From assembly GCF_045062745.1 (NCBI RefSeq), contig NZ_JBJGED010000018.1, positions 62,001 through 126,000 of the forward strand: 64,000 nucleotides of DNA, in the 5' to 3' direction. This stretch comes from Paenibacillus_AA sp045062745. Its GTDB lineage: Bacteria > Bacillota > Bacilli > Paenibacillales > NBRC-103111. Shown here piece by piece: positions 1 to 8,919 of this stretch (position 1 is its first letter; the number at the start of each line of letters is the position of its first letter). A program made the position numbers and the translations under genes. The notes beneath the pieces are model-generated. The model had not been told where the DNA came from. It saw nothing but the letters and a program-made list of their open reading frames with translations, and did no database searches.

Positions 1-285
1 CGGTTGGATCTGGGTAGGGCGGTGCTTTCCTGCACCCTGCGGGACGGGACGTTCTGCGAAGAGCCGATCGCCGCCTTCGCCGAAGGCTATCGAAGCGTAC
101 GCCCCGATGAGCTGCCGCGAGGCGGTCTGCTCGCGGCGGTGCGTCACGTATGGTGCGTGGAATCGTTCTGGTGGATCCACGCCGGGATGGAGAGCTTCAG
201 CGTGGCGCCGGCCCGGTTCGCGAGCGAGATGGTGGACACGGCGAAGCAATGGGAGGCGCTCGAAGCGATCTTGGGCGGGGTTTGA
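1..285 (+). CDS. C-terminal end of a probable APH/homoserine-kinase-like phosphotransferase (partial)
   Basis: The reading frame is open from base 1 and ends at the TGA at 283-285, so this is the last 94 codons of a gene that begins before the window. The visible start resembles the LDLGRA-type segment that follows the catalytic loop in aminoglycoside-phosphotransferase-fold kinases. It is followed by an all-helical tail with a tyrosine-containing GYR segment, typical of the C-terminal lobe of this family. The kinase motifs proper lie outside the window, so the substrate cannot be guessed. A strong bidirectional terminator follows 20 bases downstream. Family assignment is tentative. Confidence 0.5.
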   Translation, partial: RLDLGRAVLSCTLRDGTFCEEPIAAFAEGYRSVRPDELPRGGLLAAVRHVWCVESFWWIHAGMESFSVAPARFASEMVDTAKQWEALEAILGGV

Positions 286-305
286 TCAGTTAAAATGTGC
301 ATAGC

Positions 306-339
306 AAGGGACCTGGCCGTCCAAGGCCAGGTCCCTTTT
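306..339. terminator. bidirectional intrinsic terminator
   Basis: A perfect 13-bp inverted repeat (AAGGGACCTGGCC and its complement, 6-base loop) is flanked by A and T runs on both sides. It separates the plus-strand kinase-like gene from the convergent minus-strand secreted-protein gene and can serve both. Confidence 0.85.
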
Positions 340-342
340 GCT

Positions 343-2412
343 CTATTTGCTTACGACTACCGTCATGACATCTGTGGAAGTAGCTCCTGCGTAGTTCACC
401 AGCTCGCCCCGATACGTGTACGTCCCGACCGGCCGGCCGCTGATGGCGGTCACCGCCGACTGGGCATTCGGCGACCCGCTCGTCAGCGTTTGCGTGTCGA
501 TCAGCACGCCGTTCTCATACAGGCGGTACGTATCTCCATTCGTGCCCCACCACAGGTTCATCGTGATCTTGAAGCTGCCGTCGCGATCCCAGTTGTCGTT
601 CGACAGAACCGCCTTGGCCGGCGTCGCATCCGTCACCTGGACGGTCAGAACGTCGCTTTTCGTCGTACCGTATGCATTCGTGAGCTCCGCGTAATACCGG
701 TAGGTGCCGTTCATTTTATAAGTGACCGAAGTCACGGTAGATTGCGCGTTCGGCGCATTGTCGGTCAGCGTCTTCGTGTCGATCAGTACATCGTTCTCGA
801 ACAGCTTATACGTCCGGCCGTTATTGCCGTACCACATGTTCATGCTGACGGTGTAGCTGCCGTCCAGAATGCCCGTATCGTGTCGTTGGTCGCTGGACAA
901 CACCGGTTTGCCGGGCACGCCGGTGCTCTTCGTAGCGATATTGGTCACGGTTGCGGTGCGGGACCCGACGTTCCCGGCCGCGTCGACGAACTCGAAGGTG
1001 AAGCTGCCGTTCGCCTCGAACGTATACTGGCTGGAGCCGCCGTTGTTCGTAATCGTGACCGGCTCGCTCGGCGTTAAGGTCGCCACTACCGGACCCGAAG
1101 TCGGTGCCGTGGTGCTGTAAGCGATCGAGCCGGTCGGGGCGGTACGGTCGATACGGACGGACACGGACTTGGCGGCTTCCGTGTGACCGGCCCAATCGGT
1201 TGAACGGTATTGGATCGTATAAGCCCCATCCTGATCCAGGACGATCGGCCCCGTATACGGTTGCCATGTGCCTCCGTTGTTCAGGCTATACACGCTCTCC
1301 GTTACCCCGGTCGTCGGATCGGTCGCGTTCAGTTCCACCGTAACCGGACTGACGTACCAGCCGTTCGTCCCGTTCGGCTGCCCAGGGGAGAGGCTAGCGG
1401 TGGTTACGGGCGAGTCGCCGTCCAGGAGCAGCTTTTTGGTATACTTCTGCCGCGCATCCTCCACATTGTAGCGAAGCTCCATCCAATCGTTGACATGGCG
1501 GAACAGCTCGTCGGTCGCGGCTTGCGGCAGAGTGGCCAACTGACTCATCGGAGCGCCTTGGCCCATGCCCTTGGCAATGAGAGGCTGAACCACGCGATTA
1601 TAGAACTGGATGTCCTTCGTAGCGGGGTTAACCGACCAATACTCGGTCAGCTCCGCCGCCTTAGTCTGGAAGGAATTCCAGGCACGGGACAGCACGTACT
1701 TCTGAATCGTCGTCCGCTGCTCCGCCGTGGGGCCTTGAAAGTGCAGCAGGTTGAACTTGCCCGGCTGGTGTACGTGTCCGCCCCATGATTGTCCGTCGGA
1801 GGGGGACCAGCGGATCAAGTTGAACTGCCAATTCCCGCCTTCCAGCGGCAAGTGATCGTACACGTTCTCCCACGGAATGACGACTACGGTTCCCCACCCG
1901 GTTGGGATTTGGGCCGAATTCACGCGTACGCTTCCTTTGAGCGGACGGTTGTCGCGGTACTCGGTTTGCCACTCGTAATATTGGATCGGCCCGCCGTTCG
2001 CCGGCACGATCATTTGATGATAAGGGAGGTCGCCCTCGCCCGGGGTTACGAAAAACTCGAAATCGCTGTTTTTGAGCTGGCCGGCCGCATCGTTCTCCCA
2101 TTCGTTCGCCTGGAAGAACATATACAACCCATCCTCGCGGTAGACCATGTAGAACGATGTCTCGCGCGGCCCGCCGGGAGGAATCGGGGTGCCGGGCCAA
2201 TACACCTCGAACCGGGTTTCCTTATACTGCGGATTGTTGAAGTAAGAGCTCTGCACCCATTTCTCCGGTGTCGACAAATCCTCCGCGGCCCATGTGACTT
2301 CGTACACCTTCTTGACGGGGTTGGCTGCATGCGCCCGGTCTTGGGACATTCCGGTTGCGGCGAAGACCAGCGCGAGCAGCAGCACTACGAATCGTCCGGA
2401 TTTCGTAATCAA
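343..2412 (-). CDS. secreted multidomain protein with CBM9-like and Ig-like modules
   Basis: A 689-residue exported protein. Residues 1-29 form a signal peptide ending near AHA. Residues about 35-230 look like a CBM9-type carbohydrate-binding/DOMON sandwich (YMVYREDGLYMFFQ, SDFEFFV). A helical linker follows to about 340, then an OmpL47-like repeat (SLNNGGTWQPYTGP with a DWAGH motif), another Ig-like domain, and two tandem repeats of about 95 residues (500-595 and 600-689) resembling ChiA-type Ig domains. The start is TTG at 2412, chosen because AAGGAGG lies 8 bases upstream and the signal peptide begins there. It lies 13 bases downstream of the DUF4091 gene and is probably cotranscribed. It most likely binds an extracellular glycan; no catalytic domain was recognised. 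Confidence 0.75.
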   Translation of the reverse strand: MITKSGRFVVLLLALVFAATGMSQDRAHAANPVKKVYEVTWAAEDLSTPEKWVQSSYFNNPQYKETRFEVYWPGTPIPPGGPRETSFYMVYREDGLYMFFQANEWENDAAGQLKNSDFEFFVTPGEGDLPYHQMIVPANGGPIQYYEWQTEYRDNRPLKGSVRVNSAQIPTGWGTVVVIPWENVYDHLPLEGGNWQFNLIRWSPSDGQSWGGHVHQPGKFNLLHFQGPTAEQRTTIQKYVLSRAWNSFQTKAAELTEYWSVNPATKDIQFYNRVVQPLIAKGMGQGAPMSQLATLPQAATDELFRHVNDWMELRYNVEDARQKYTKKLLLDGDSPVTTASLSPGQPNGTNGWYVSPVTVELNATDPTTGVTESVYSLNNGGTWQPYTGPIVLDQDGAYTIQYRSTDWAGHTEAAKSVSVRIDRTAPTGSIAYSTTAPTSGPVVATLTPSEPVTITNNGGSSQYTFEANGSFTFEFVDAAGNVGSRTATVTNIATKSTGVPGKPVLSSDQRHDTGILDGSYTVSMNMWYGNNGRTYKLFENDVLIDTKTLTDNAPNAQSTVTSVTYKMNGTYRYYAELTNAYGTTKSDVLTVQVTDATPAKAVLSNDNWDRDGSFKITMNLWWGTNGDTYRLYENGVLIDTQTLTSGSPNAQSAVTAISGRPVGTYTYRGELVNYAGATSTDVMTVVVSK

Positions 2413-2425
2413 GAATACCGCCTCC

Positions 2426-4534
2426 TTATTGGGATTGTTCCAAGCTCAGCATGGCCAGAATATGCCGGATCATCTCCAGCCGCAGCAGATCTTGATTCGT
2501 CGAGCGCTCGTCGACCTCTTCCAGCCACACCAAAGCCTGATTCGCGGCGGTTACCCGGTCTTGTTGTCCGGATGCGATCGCGGCCGCGGCGAGCTGCTTG
2601 AGCTTAGTCGCATAGCGGATGTCGTCGATCCCTTCGCGGAAGCCTTCCCAGGCCAACGTGTCGATCAATTTCGTTCGGGTCGGATACACCAAGTTGAAGT
2701 TGCGGAATTCGTCCTGGATCGAATTGTCGTTCCAGATGTTAGGCGGCCCTTCATAGAAGATATAGTTGTATGTAGCGTCGTAGTTGGCTTTGTACGTCCA
2801 CATCCCGTGACGCTGGCGCATCAGGTCGGGATTCTCCGGACCGGTATGCGGGTACGCGTAGTTCGTAATGATTTTGTCGCTGCCGAACCCATGCCACGCA
2901 TCCGCCTTCTCGCGGGTCGGCTCGCCGACGATGTTCAGGAAGTTCTCCTTGATCGCCAGATTGTAGTGGCTCTCGTTGCCTGTAGAGAAAACTTTAAATC
3001 CATGGTCCTGTACATACTGCCACATTTCCTGCTGGAATTGGAGCATGCTCCAGCCCGGTTCATCCCAGCCGTCGAAATACAAATTCGTATGGCCGACCAA
3101 GCCCGACACATAGGTGAAAGCTTCGTCCAGTGCGTCCTTCTGTGCTTGAACTCCGTTACGCCACGCGGTATACAGCGTATCCATCGTTTGCTTGTTGGCA
3201 TCCGTAGGATTCGCTTCGTAAGCTGCTTTGGCGTTCAAATACCCGGTATATTTATTGAAAATGTCATATGGCGGGAACGTTTGCTTGACGCCGAACAGCG
3301 GATTCAGGCTGAGTCCTGCCTGCTGCATGAGCTGAAGCTGCTTGGTGAAGGTGGCCCGGTCCGCTACAGAGTACAACGGCCCCGGGAGATTGAGCACGTT
3401 ATGCTCGGCCAGGTTGCGGTAATCGTTCAGCAGCTTCGTCTCAACCAGCGCGGCATTGCCTTTGGCCGCCACGAGGTTTTCCTTCACGCGGCTCTGGTGG
3501 TACAGCATGACGTAGAAGTCTTTGTTCACATCGTAATAAGTTTTGGGCTGAGGGAGCTTGAACGGCAGCACCCGGACCGACAAGGCGATGCTTCCGGCGG
3601 GAACGCCGTCCGCGGTAATGGCGATCGACCCGGTGTAGAACCCGGCTGGAGCGTCGTCCGGCACCTTCAGCGTCAGCCACATTTGCTTGGATTCCCCTTG
3701 CTTCAGCGCGATCGGCAGCAGCGTCGGGCTGTCCTCGACCGGTTCGTCGTACGTATTGAATTTGGTGGCGGGAATATTGGAAATATCCTTGTACTGCGAC
3801 CCTGTGGGATAGTCGACGCGCAAGGCGTTGCCCTTCCGGTTGTGGTCTACCTGAATGAGAGTCTCGTCGTGCAGGAGCAGCTCGGGCACAAGCACCTGCT
3901 TGGAGGAATCGGCAAAATAACTTTGCCAAGCGGTACCGCCCTGATACCAGGTCTTAACGACCCTCAGGTCGATGGCGCCGGCGGGAATCGATCCGGCGTC
4001 GCTCGTGAGCGCGCCTGCGGAGAAGGTGACCGAGCTCACGTCACGGAGCGGGGCGAGCACGAACGAAGCGGCTTCGAATTCGCCCTGGGCCGACAGGATC
4101 GAGAGCCGATCGCTGATCGCTCCGTCAAGCGGAAGGTTGTAGGGCAGCCGTTTGTCCGGACTGAGCGCAGGTGCGTCGTACACGATGAACGGGGTTTGTG
4201 TCCATAACTCGGCGTTCCCTTCCTGGTGGACATCGGCCGCCAGCTTCAGCGCATATTGAAGCGCCCGATGGGCGGTCAGGCCGTCCTGGGAAGAGATCTC
4301 GGAGGAAGCCAATACGGTGTCGGCCAAGTTGCGAGCGCTTTCAAGGAACGGCTTCAGCTGGGGTCGGGTCGTGGGTGCGGCAATCCACTCGTTCAGGTCG
4401 CCTACTTGGTCGGTCAGGCCTTCCCGCGACCAATTGTCGTCGAATCCAGGCTCGGTTGGCGCCGCCATACCGGGCGAAGCTGCCGTAAGCAACGTGCAAG
4501 CCATGAGAACAGCCAGCATCAGACGCTTAAGCAT
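2426..4534 (-). CDS. secreted DUF4091-type glycoside hydrolase-like protein
   Basis: A 702-residue exported protein. The start at 4534 was chosen over an in-frame ATG at 4585 because AAAGGAGTGA sits just upstream and the signal peptide (MLKRLMLAVLMACTLL, cleavage near GMAA) starts there. A beta-rich central region precedes a TIM-barrel-like C-terminal half containing the acidic GWDEP motif and, near the end, the WEGFREGIDDIRY segment characteristic of DUF4091. Family members are treated as putative glycoside hydrolases without a settled substrate. It is first in a two-gene operon with the CBM9-like protein, so the pair probably acts on or binds an external polysaccharide. Function is inferred; fold and DUF4091 are fairly secure. 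Confidence 0.75.
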   Translation of the reverse strand: MLKRLMLAVLMACTLLTAASPGMAAPTEPGFDDNWSREGLTDQVGDLNEWIAAPTTRPQLKPFLESARNLADTVLASSEISSQDGLTAHRALQYALKLAADVHQEGNAELWTQTPFIVYDAPALSPDKRLPYNLPLDGAISDRLSILSAQGEFEAASFVLAPLRDVSSVTFSAGALTSDAGSIPAGAIDLRVVKTWYQGGTAWQSYFADSSKQVLVPELLLHDETLIQVDHNRKGNALRVDYPTGSQYKDISNIPATKFNTYDEPVEDSPTLLPIALKQGESKQMWLTLKVPDDAPAGFYTGSIAITADGVPAGSIALSVRVLPFKLPQPKTYYDVNKDFYVMLYHQSRVKENLVAAKGNAALVETKLLNDYRNLAEHNVLNLPGPLYSVADRATFTKQLQLMQQAGLSLNPLFGVKQTFPPYDIFNKYTGYLNAKAAYEANPTDANKQTMDTLYTAWRNGVQAQKDALDEAFTYVSGLVGHTNLYFDGWDEPGWSMLQFQQEMWQYVQDHGFKVFSTGNESHYNLAIKENFLNIVGEPTREKADAWHGFGSDKIITNYAYPHTGPENPDLMRQRHGMWTYKANYDATYNYIFYEGPPNIWNDNSIQDEFRNFNLVYPTRTKLIDTLAWEGFREGIDDIRYATKLKQLAAAAIASGQQDRVTAANQALVWLEEVDERSTNQDLLRLEMIRHILAMLSLEQSQ

Positions 4535-4945
4535 AGAACAATCACTCCTTTGGAGAAAAAGTGGGGTAGGTTGCAGCTTGCGCATACTGCAGCCAATATT
4601 TCACTGCACGGCGGGGTCCCAATGAGTGGCCAGCTCAAAGACGGCTACCGCTTGGCAGGAAATAGCCTGGTTCTATTACTGCTTATGTCATCTTGCCGTG
4701 TGTCGTTCCGTTGCAAATGCCTATTGTACGAATTCATCCTTTCCAGTTGTTTCCTCTGTTCTACGATCCATATTACACCTTATTGTTTATGTATGTAAAT
4801 GAGTTTTTCATCCACGTAAAAAATTGTTTTAAAATAGCCTTAGTAAATTCAAGAAAACTTGATCTCATTTTTCATATTGGTAGTTTATTTATATTTATAA
4901 AACGATTACAATCAAAATATGGAAATCTAGGCGGGGGATGGACGA
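4535..4945. other. 411-bp divergent intergenic region, AT-rich at its right end
   Basis: This spacer separates the minus-strand DUF4091 operon from the plus-strand adaptor/permease operon, so it should hold both promoters. Composition shifts to strongly AT-rich from about 4740 to 4940. I could not assign convincing -35/-10 pairs, and no gene is supported here. Confidence 0.5.
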
Positions 4946-5971
4946 ATGCCTGACAAGGATCGATGGGGCATGGCGGCTCTAGTAGGCTTGGCCGGTCTGC
5001 TGCTGTTCGCCTCGGGCTGCTCTTGGATGCCTAAGGAAGAACTGGCGCTCAAGCCGCCTCTTGTGAAGCCTCAACAGGAAAGCTACAACTTGGCCGAAGT
5101 GAAGCGCGGAACCGTAACCAAGCTCATCAAGGGAACGGCCCGGTTCGAATCGTCCGACATCGTCTACCAGGCTTTCCAGGGGGCTGCGGGTAAAATAGCG
5201 GCGGTCTCCGCGAAAACCGGCGATGTTGTGCGAAAAGGCGCTCCCTTGATTGAATTGGACATCCGGGGCTTGGATATCGCGGTCAAAGAAAGGGTAAGGG
5301 ATCTGGAGGTTGCCAAGCTCAGCCTGCGGGAAGCTCAAGAAAGCCGCGACGAGCAGCGGATTCGTATCCGGCTGCTGGAGCTCGATATTGCCCAGCAGAA
5401 GCTGAACGAAGCCGAGCGGCAATTGGCCGGCACGAAGATGACCGCCGAGATCGATGGTGTCATAACCGCCATGGAGCCGCTGAAGCCAGGCGACGTAGTG
5501 GAATCGGGCAAGGTGTACGTCACAATCGCAGACCCGGCGAATATACAGCTGATCTATACCTCTACCGCTTCCGGCAATTTGCAGGAGGTTCAGGTCGGCA
5601 TGAAGGCGGAGGTACTGTATCAGAACCGGAGTCTCGAAGCCGTCGTCGTGCAAAGTCCGTCGTCCGCACCGGTTACGTCCAACAAGCAGTTGAATGACAA
5701 ATATGCGAAAACGATTTATTTTCGGCTTGCCGATTCCAGTGTACGTCCCGCATTAAACGAGAGTGCGGAGATCGCGATCGTCCTGCAGCATAAAGACCAT
5801 GTGCTCTACATCCCCAAATTCGGCGTGTCGACCTTACTGGGAAGACAGTTCGTTAAGGTGCTGGACGGCGAGAGTATCCAGGAAATCGATGTGGAGACCG
5901 GGATCGAAACGCTAACCGACATCGAGATCGTCAAGGGGCTGGAAGAGGGGCAAAAGGTCATCCTGCCATAG
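4946..5971 (+). CDS. HlyD/MacA-like membrane-fusion lipoprotein (adaptor)
   Basis: A 341-residue lipoprotein with a signal peptide and lipobox LLLFASGC (Cys25). It carries the usual adaptor order: a lipoyl/barrel-sandwich half (GKIAAVSAKTGDVVRKGAPLIELD), a short coiled-coil hairpin at about 105-155, the returning lipoyl half (MTAEIDGVITAMEPLKPGDVV), a beta-barrel, and a C-terminal membrane-proximal domain ending GLEEGQKVIL. In Gram-positive bacteria such proteins work with FtsX/MacB-like ABC permeases, stimulating the transporter or guiding its substrate outside the membrane. It is first in a three-gene operon, 64 bases before the permease. The terminal EGQKVI motif is shared with the second adaptor of the operon. 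The substrate is unknown. Confidence 0.85.
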   Translation: MPDKDRWGMAALVGLAGLLLFASGCSWMPKEELALKPPLVKPQQESYNLAEVKRGTVTKLIKGTARFESSDIVYQAFQGAAGKIAAVSAKTGDVVRKGAPLIELDIRGLDIAVKERVRDLEVAKLSLREAQESRDEQRIRIRLLELDIAQQKLNEAERQLAGTKMTAEIDGVITAMEPLKPGDVVESGKVYVTIADPANIQLIYTSTASGNLQEVQVGMKAEVLYQNRSLEAVVVQSPSSAPVTSNKQLNDKYAKTIYFRLADSSVRPALNESAEIAIVLQHKDHVLYIPKFGVSTLLGRQFVKVLDGESIQEIDVETGIETLTDIEIVKGLEEGQKVILP

Positions 5972-6035
5972 CGGAACCCGGCGCTCGGTGCCGGTTCTCG
6001 ATGCTCGGCAATCACTAGCCAAGGAGGCGGGGCTT

Positions 6036-8918
6036 ATGGCTCTCTTCGTCATGGTTTTGCGCAAAATGGCGAAGAACGGATGGCTTACGGTCAGTCTGCT
6101 GGGCGGGCTGATCCTATCCGTAGCGCTAGCGAGCAGTATCCCGATCTATACCGAAGCGATCCTGCAGCGCATGCTGCTCCAGGATCTCGGGCAGCTGCAG
6201 CAATCGACCGGACGCTACCCGGGCATCCATTATGCCGAAGCGGTAATGGGCGGGACGTCATATTGGGATCCGGGCGAATACAAGCCGGAGGACCGGCCGC
6301 AGGTCGTCCGTGACATCGACGCGTTCATGCGAGATGAAGCATCGCCCGGGTTCGGCCTTCCCGTCGACCTGCTGGTCATGGAGAGGAAGACGGCGTACTA
6401 CACGATCGTTCCGGCTGACAAGTCCCGAGTCGAATCGGAGACGAATCGCCGGGCGGAATTGGCCGGCCGCTCGGGGCTCTACGACCACATTCGTCTTGTG
6501 GACGGCCGGCTCCCCGCCGCGCAGCCCGTCGATGGCGTCTACGAGGCTTTGGTGGTTCAGCAGTCGCTCAAGGCGTTCAACATGGTCCTAGGGAACGAAT
6601 TCGTGATTGAGGACGAGGACGCGAAGACGCCTGTTCGGATCAAGCCGGTAGGCGTAATCGCCAAGAAGGATGACGCCGACCCGTACTGGTACCGCAATCT
6701 CGAGACATACGCCCAAACCTTCTTCTTGGACTTCGGGCTGTATGAACAGGAGATTACTACGGGGAAGGTAATGCCGTCGACGAGCGCCAGCTGGCTGTTC
6801 GCGCTCGATTATTCGGCTCTGCATTTGACCTCCGTACACCGATTCGTAGCGGCGAGCGAACAGATCGACCGCTTTTTGGCGCAGCGGTTTCATACGTATA
6901 GCGTAGATGCGCCGGCTCTTGCGACGCTGGATTCGTACTTCGAGCGTGAAGCCCGGCTGAGACTGACGTTATGGTGCTTGTACGCGCCCATTCTGATCGT
7001 GCTCGCCTTCTACCTGTACATGGTGGCGGGTCTGATCACGGAACGGCAGCAAACCGAGATCGCGGTATTGCGCAGCCGCGGAGCGAGCCGACTTCAGATC
7101 GTCGGCGGGTATGTCTTGGAGAGCGCACTGCTAGGAGCGATTGCACTGGCTGCTGGCCCTTGGATCGGCATGCTGCTGACCAAGGTGCTCGGCGCCTCGA
7201 ACGGGTTTCTCGAGTTCGTGGACCGCTCCGCGCTTCCTGTGCGGGTGAGCGAGATGGCCTACCGTTACGCCCTGTATGCGGTTGCAGGGTCGATGGGCAT
7301 GACGTTGGTTCCCGCGTGGCTAGCGACACGGAGCACGATCGTCACGCAGATGCGGCAGAAAGCCCGTCCCGAAGGCCGGTCGATTTGGCACCGGTTTTAT
7401 GTGGACCTGGTGCTGATCGCCGCAGCCTTATACGGACTGAGGACATTCGACCGGCAGCGCGCGGATTGGACCAGGCTGGGCACGGATGCGACCGAAATTT
7501 CCATCGATCCGTCGTTGTTCGTGCTGCCTGGGCTGTTCGTCCTCGGCTCGGGTCTCTTCCTCCTGCGGGTATATCCCGGCTTCATCCAGCTCATCTACCG
7601 GCTGGGGCGGAGGCGATGGCCGCCGGTCCTCTATTCGACTCTGTTGCAGGTAGGCAGGTCCGGCGCGCAGTATTCGTTCGTCATGATGTTCCTCATCCTG
7701 ACGATCGCCACGGGGCTGTACAGTGCGAGCGCCGCCCGGACGATCGGCCAGAACGCCGAAGAGAAAATCCGGTATCGGAACGGTGCGGACATTGTCCTGC
7801 AGCAGGCGTGGATTAGCGAAGAGGCGGCGGGAGGGGGTTCAGCGGGAGCGTTGGCTGGAGCATCGGCGGGCGGAATGAAGCGAATGCGGTATGTCGAACC
7901 TTCGTTTGAACGGTTCACGGAGCTTCCGGGCGTCCGGCAAGCGGCCCGAGTGTTCGTGAAGGAGGACGCGGCCTTCCTGGCGGGGAAGGAGAGCGGACGC
8001 GTGCGGCTCATGGGGATCAATACCGCGGAGTTCGGGCGGACAGCCTGGTTCCGGAACGGCCTGCTGGACCATCATTTCAACGAGTATTTGAACTTTATCG
8101 CCCTGGATCCGAAGGCGGTGCTGATCTCGCGTTCCCTCGCCGATCGAGGGATTGGGCCCGGGGATGTGATCCACATCGATTGGAACGGAGTGTCCGCCAA
8201 GCCCTTCACCGTCTACGGGGTGATCGATTATTGGCCGACCTTCAATCCGAATCCGGCGAGTACGGCCGCGGGGGATAAGGGGGCGCCTCAGGCGCCGCTA
8301 CTCGTAGTGGGCCATCTGGAGTACATCCAGATGGCGCTCGCGCTGGAGCCGTATCAAGTGTGGATCAAGCTGAAGGAGGAGAGCGGCAGGCAGCCGTTCT
8401 ACGATGCGATCGGGGCGAGCGGGATGAAGCTCAGCTCGTTGACCGATACGAGCGAGCAACTGATTGCGGCCAAGAACGACCCTTATCAGCTGGCGATTAA
8501 CGGAGCGATGACGACGGGATTCCTCCTCGCCGCGATCGTCAGCTTCCTTGGGTTCCTGCTGTACTGGGTTCTCTCGCTCTCCGGCAGAGTGATGCAGTTC
8601 GGCATTATGCGAGCGATGGGGATCTCGTACGCCCAGCTCGTCGGCATGTTGGCCGCCGAGCAGGTGCTCACATCGGGCGCGGCTGTAGGGATTGGCGGAC
8701 TCGTAGGCCATTGGACGAGTGTCTTGTTCGTACGGCTGTTCGAGCTGTCGTTCAACCCGGCTGCTCAAGTCCCGCCGTTCCAGGTCGCCTTCGACCCCGG
8801 CGATCCGGTCAAGCTGTACTTGATCGTGATCGTCATGATGGGTGTCGGCTTGTTCATCCTCGGTTGGCTGCTCTCACGCATCCGCATACACCAGGCAGTC
8901 AAGTTGGGGGAGGATTGA
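6036..8918 (+). CDS. FtsX/MacB-like ABC transporter permease
   Basis: A 960-residue membrane protein. The ATG at 6036 was chosen because AAGGAGGCGG precedes it; an upstream in-frame ATG at 5988 lacks one. An N-terminal membrane helix (about 15-36) leads to a large extracytoplasmic domain, then a group of helices at about 305-435 with a TEIAVLRSRGAS segment typical of FtsX domains. A second large external domain follows, then a C-terminal helix group (about 830-955) containing QFGIMRAMGIS. This is the duplicated FtsX arrangement of large MacB/LolC-type permeases. Such permeases need a LolD/MacB-type ATPase, but none is encoded beside it. It is flanked by two adaptor lipoproteins. The substrate is unknown. 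Confidence 0.85.
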   Translation: MALFVMVLRKMAKNGWLTVSLLGGLILSVALASSIPIYTEAILQRMLLQDLGQLQQSTGRYPGIHYAEAVMGGTSYWDPGEYKPEDRPQVVRDIDAFMRDEASPGFGLPVDLLVMERKTAYYTIVPADKSRVESETNRRAELAGRSGLYDHIRLVDGRLPAAQPVDGVYEALVVQQSLKAFNMVLGNEFVIEDEDAKTPVRIKPVGVIAKKDDADPYWYRNLETYAQTFFLDFGLYEQEITTGKVMPSTSASWLFALDYSALHLTSVHRFVAASEQIDRFLAQRFHTYSVDAPALATLDSYFEREARLRLTLWCLYAPILIVLAFYLYMVAGLITERQQTEIAVLRSRGASRLQIVGGYVLESALLGAIALAAGPWIGMLLTKVLGASNGFLEFVDRSALPVRVSEMAYRYALYAVAGSMGMTLVPAWLATRSTIVTQMRQKARPEGRSIWHRFYVDLVLIAAALYGLRTFDRQRADWTRLGTDATEISIDPSLFVLPGLFVLGSGLFLLRVYPGFIQLIYRLGRRRWPPVLYSTLLQVGRSGAQYSFVMMFLILTIATGLYSASAARTIGQNAEEKIRYRNGADIVLQQAWISEEAAGGGSAGALAGASAGGMKRMRYVEPSFERFTELPGVRQAARVFVKEDAAFLAGKESGRVRLMGINTAEFGRTAWFRNGLLDHHFNEYLNFIALDPKAVLISRSLADRGIGPGDVIHIDWNGVSAKPFTVYGVIDYWPTFNPNPASTAAGDKGAPQAPLLVVGHLEYIQMALALEPYQVWIKLKEESGRQPFYDAIGASGMKLSSLTDTSEQLIAAKNDPYQLAINGAMTTGFLLAAIVSFLGFLLYWVLSLSGRVMQFGIMRAMGISYAQLVGMLAAEQVLTSGAAVGIGGLVGHWTSVLFVRLFELSFNPAAQVPPFQVAFDPGDPVKLYLIVIVMMGVGLFILGWLLSRIRIHQAVKLGED

Positions 8919-8919
8919 A

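Noticed and set aside
2294..4207. 637-codon plus-strand frame opposite the DUF4091 gene
   Set aside because: Shadow frame: the opposite strand encodes a signal peptide, domains and a good start; this frame has no recognisable domain.
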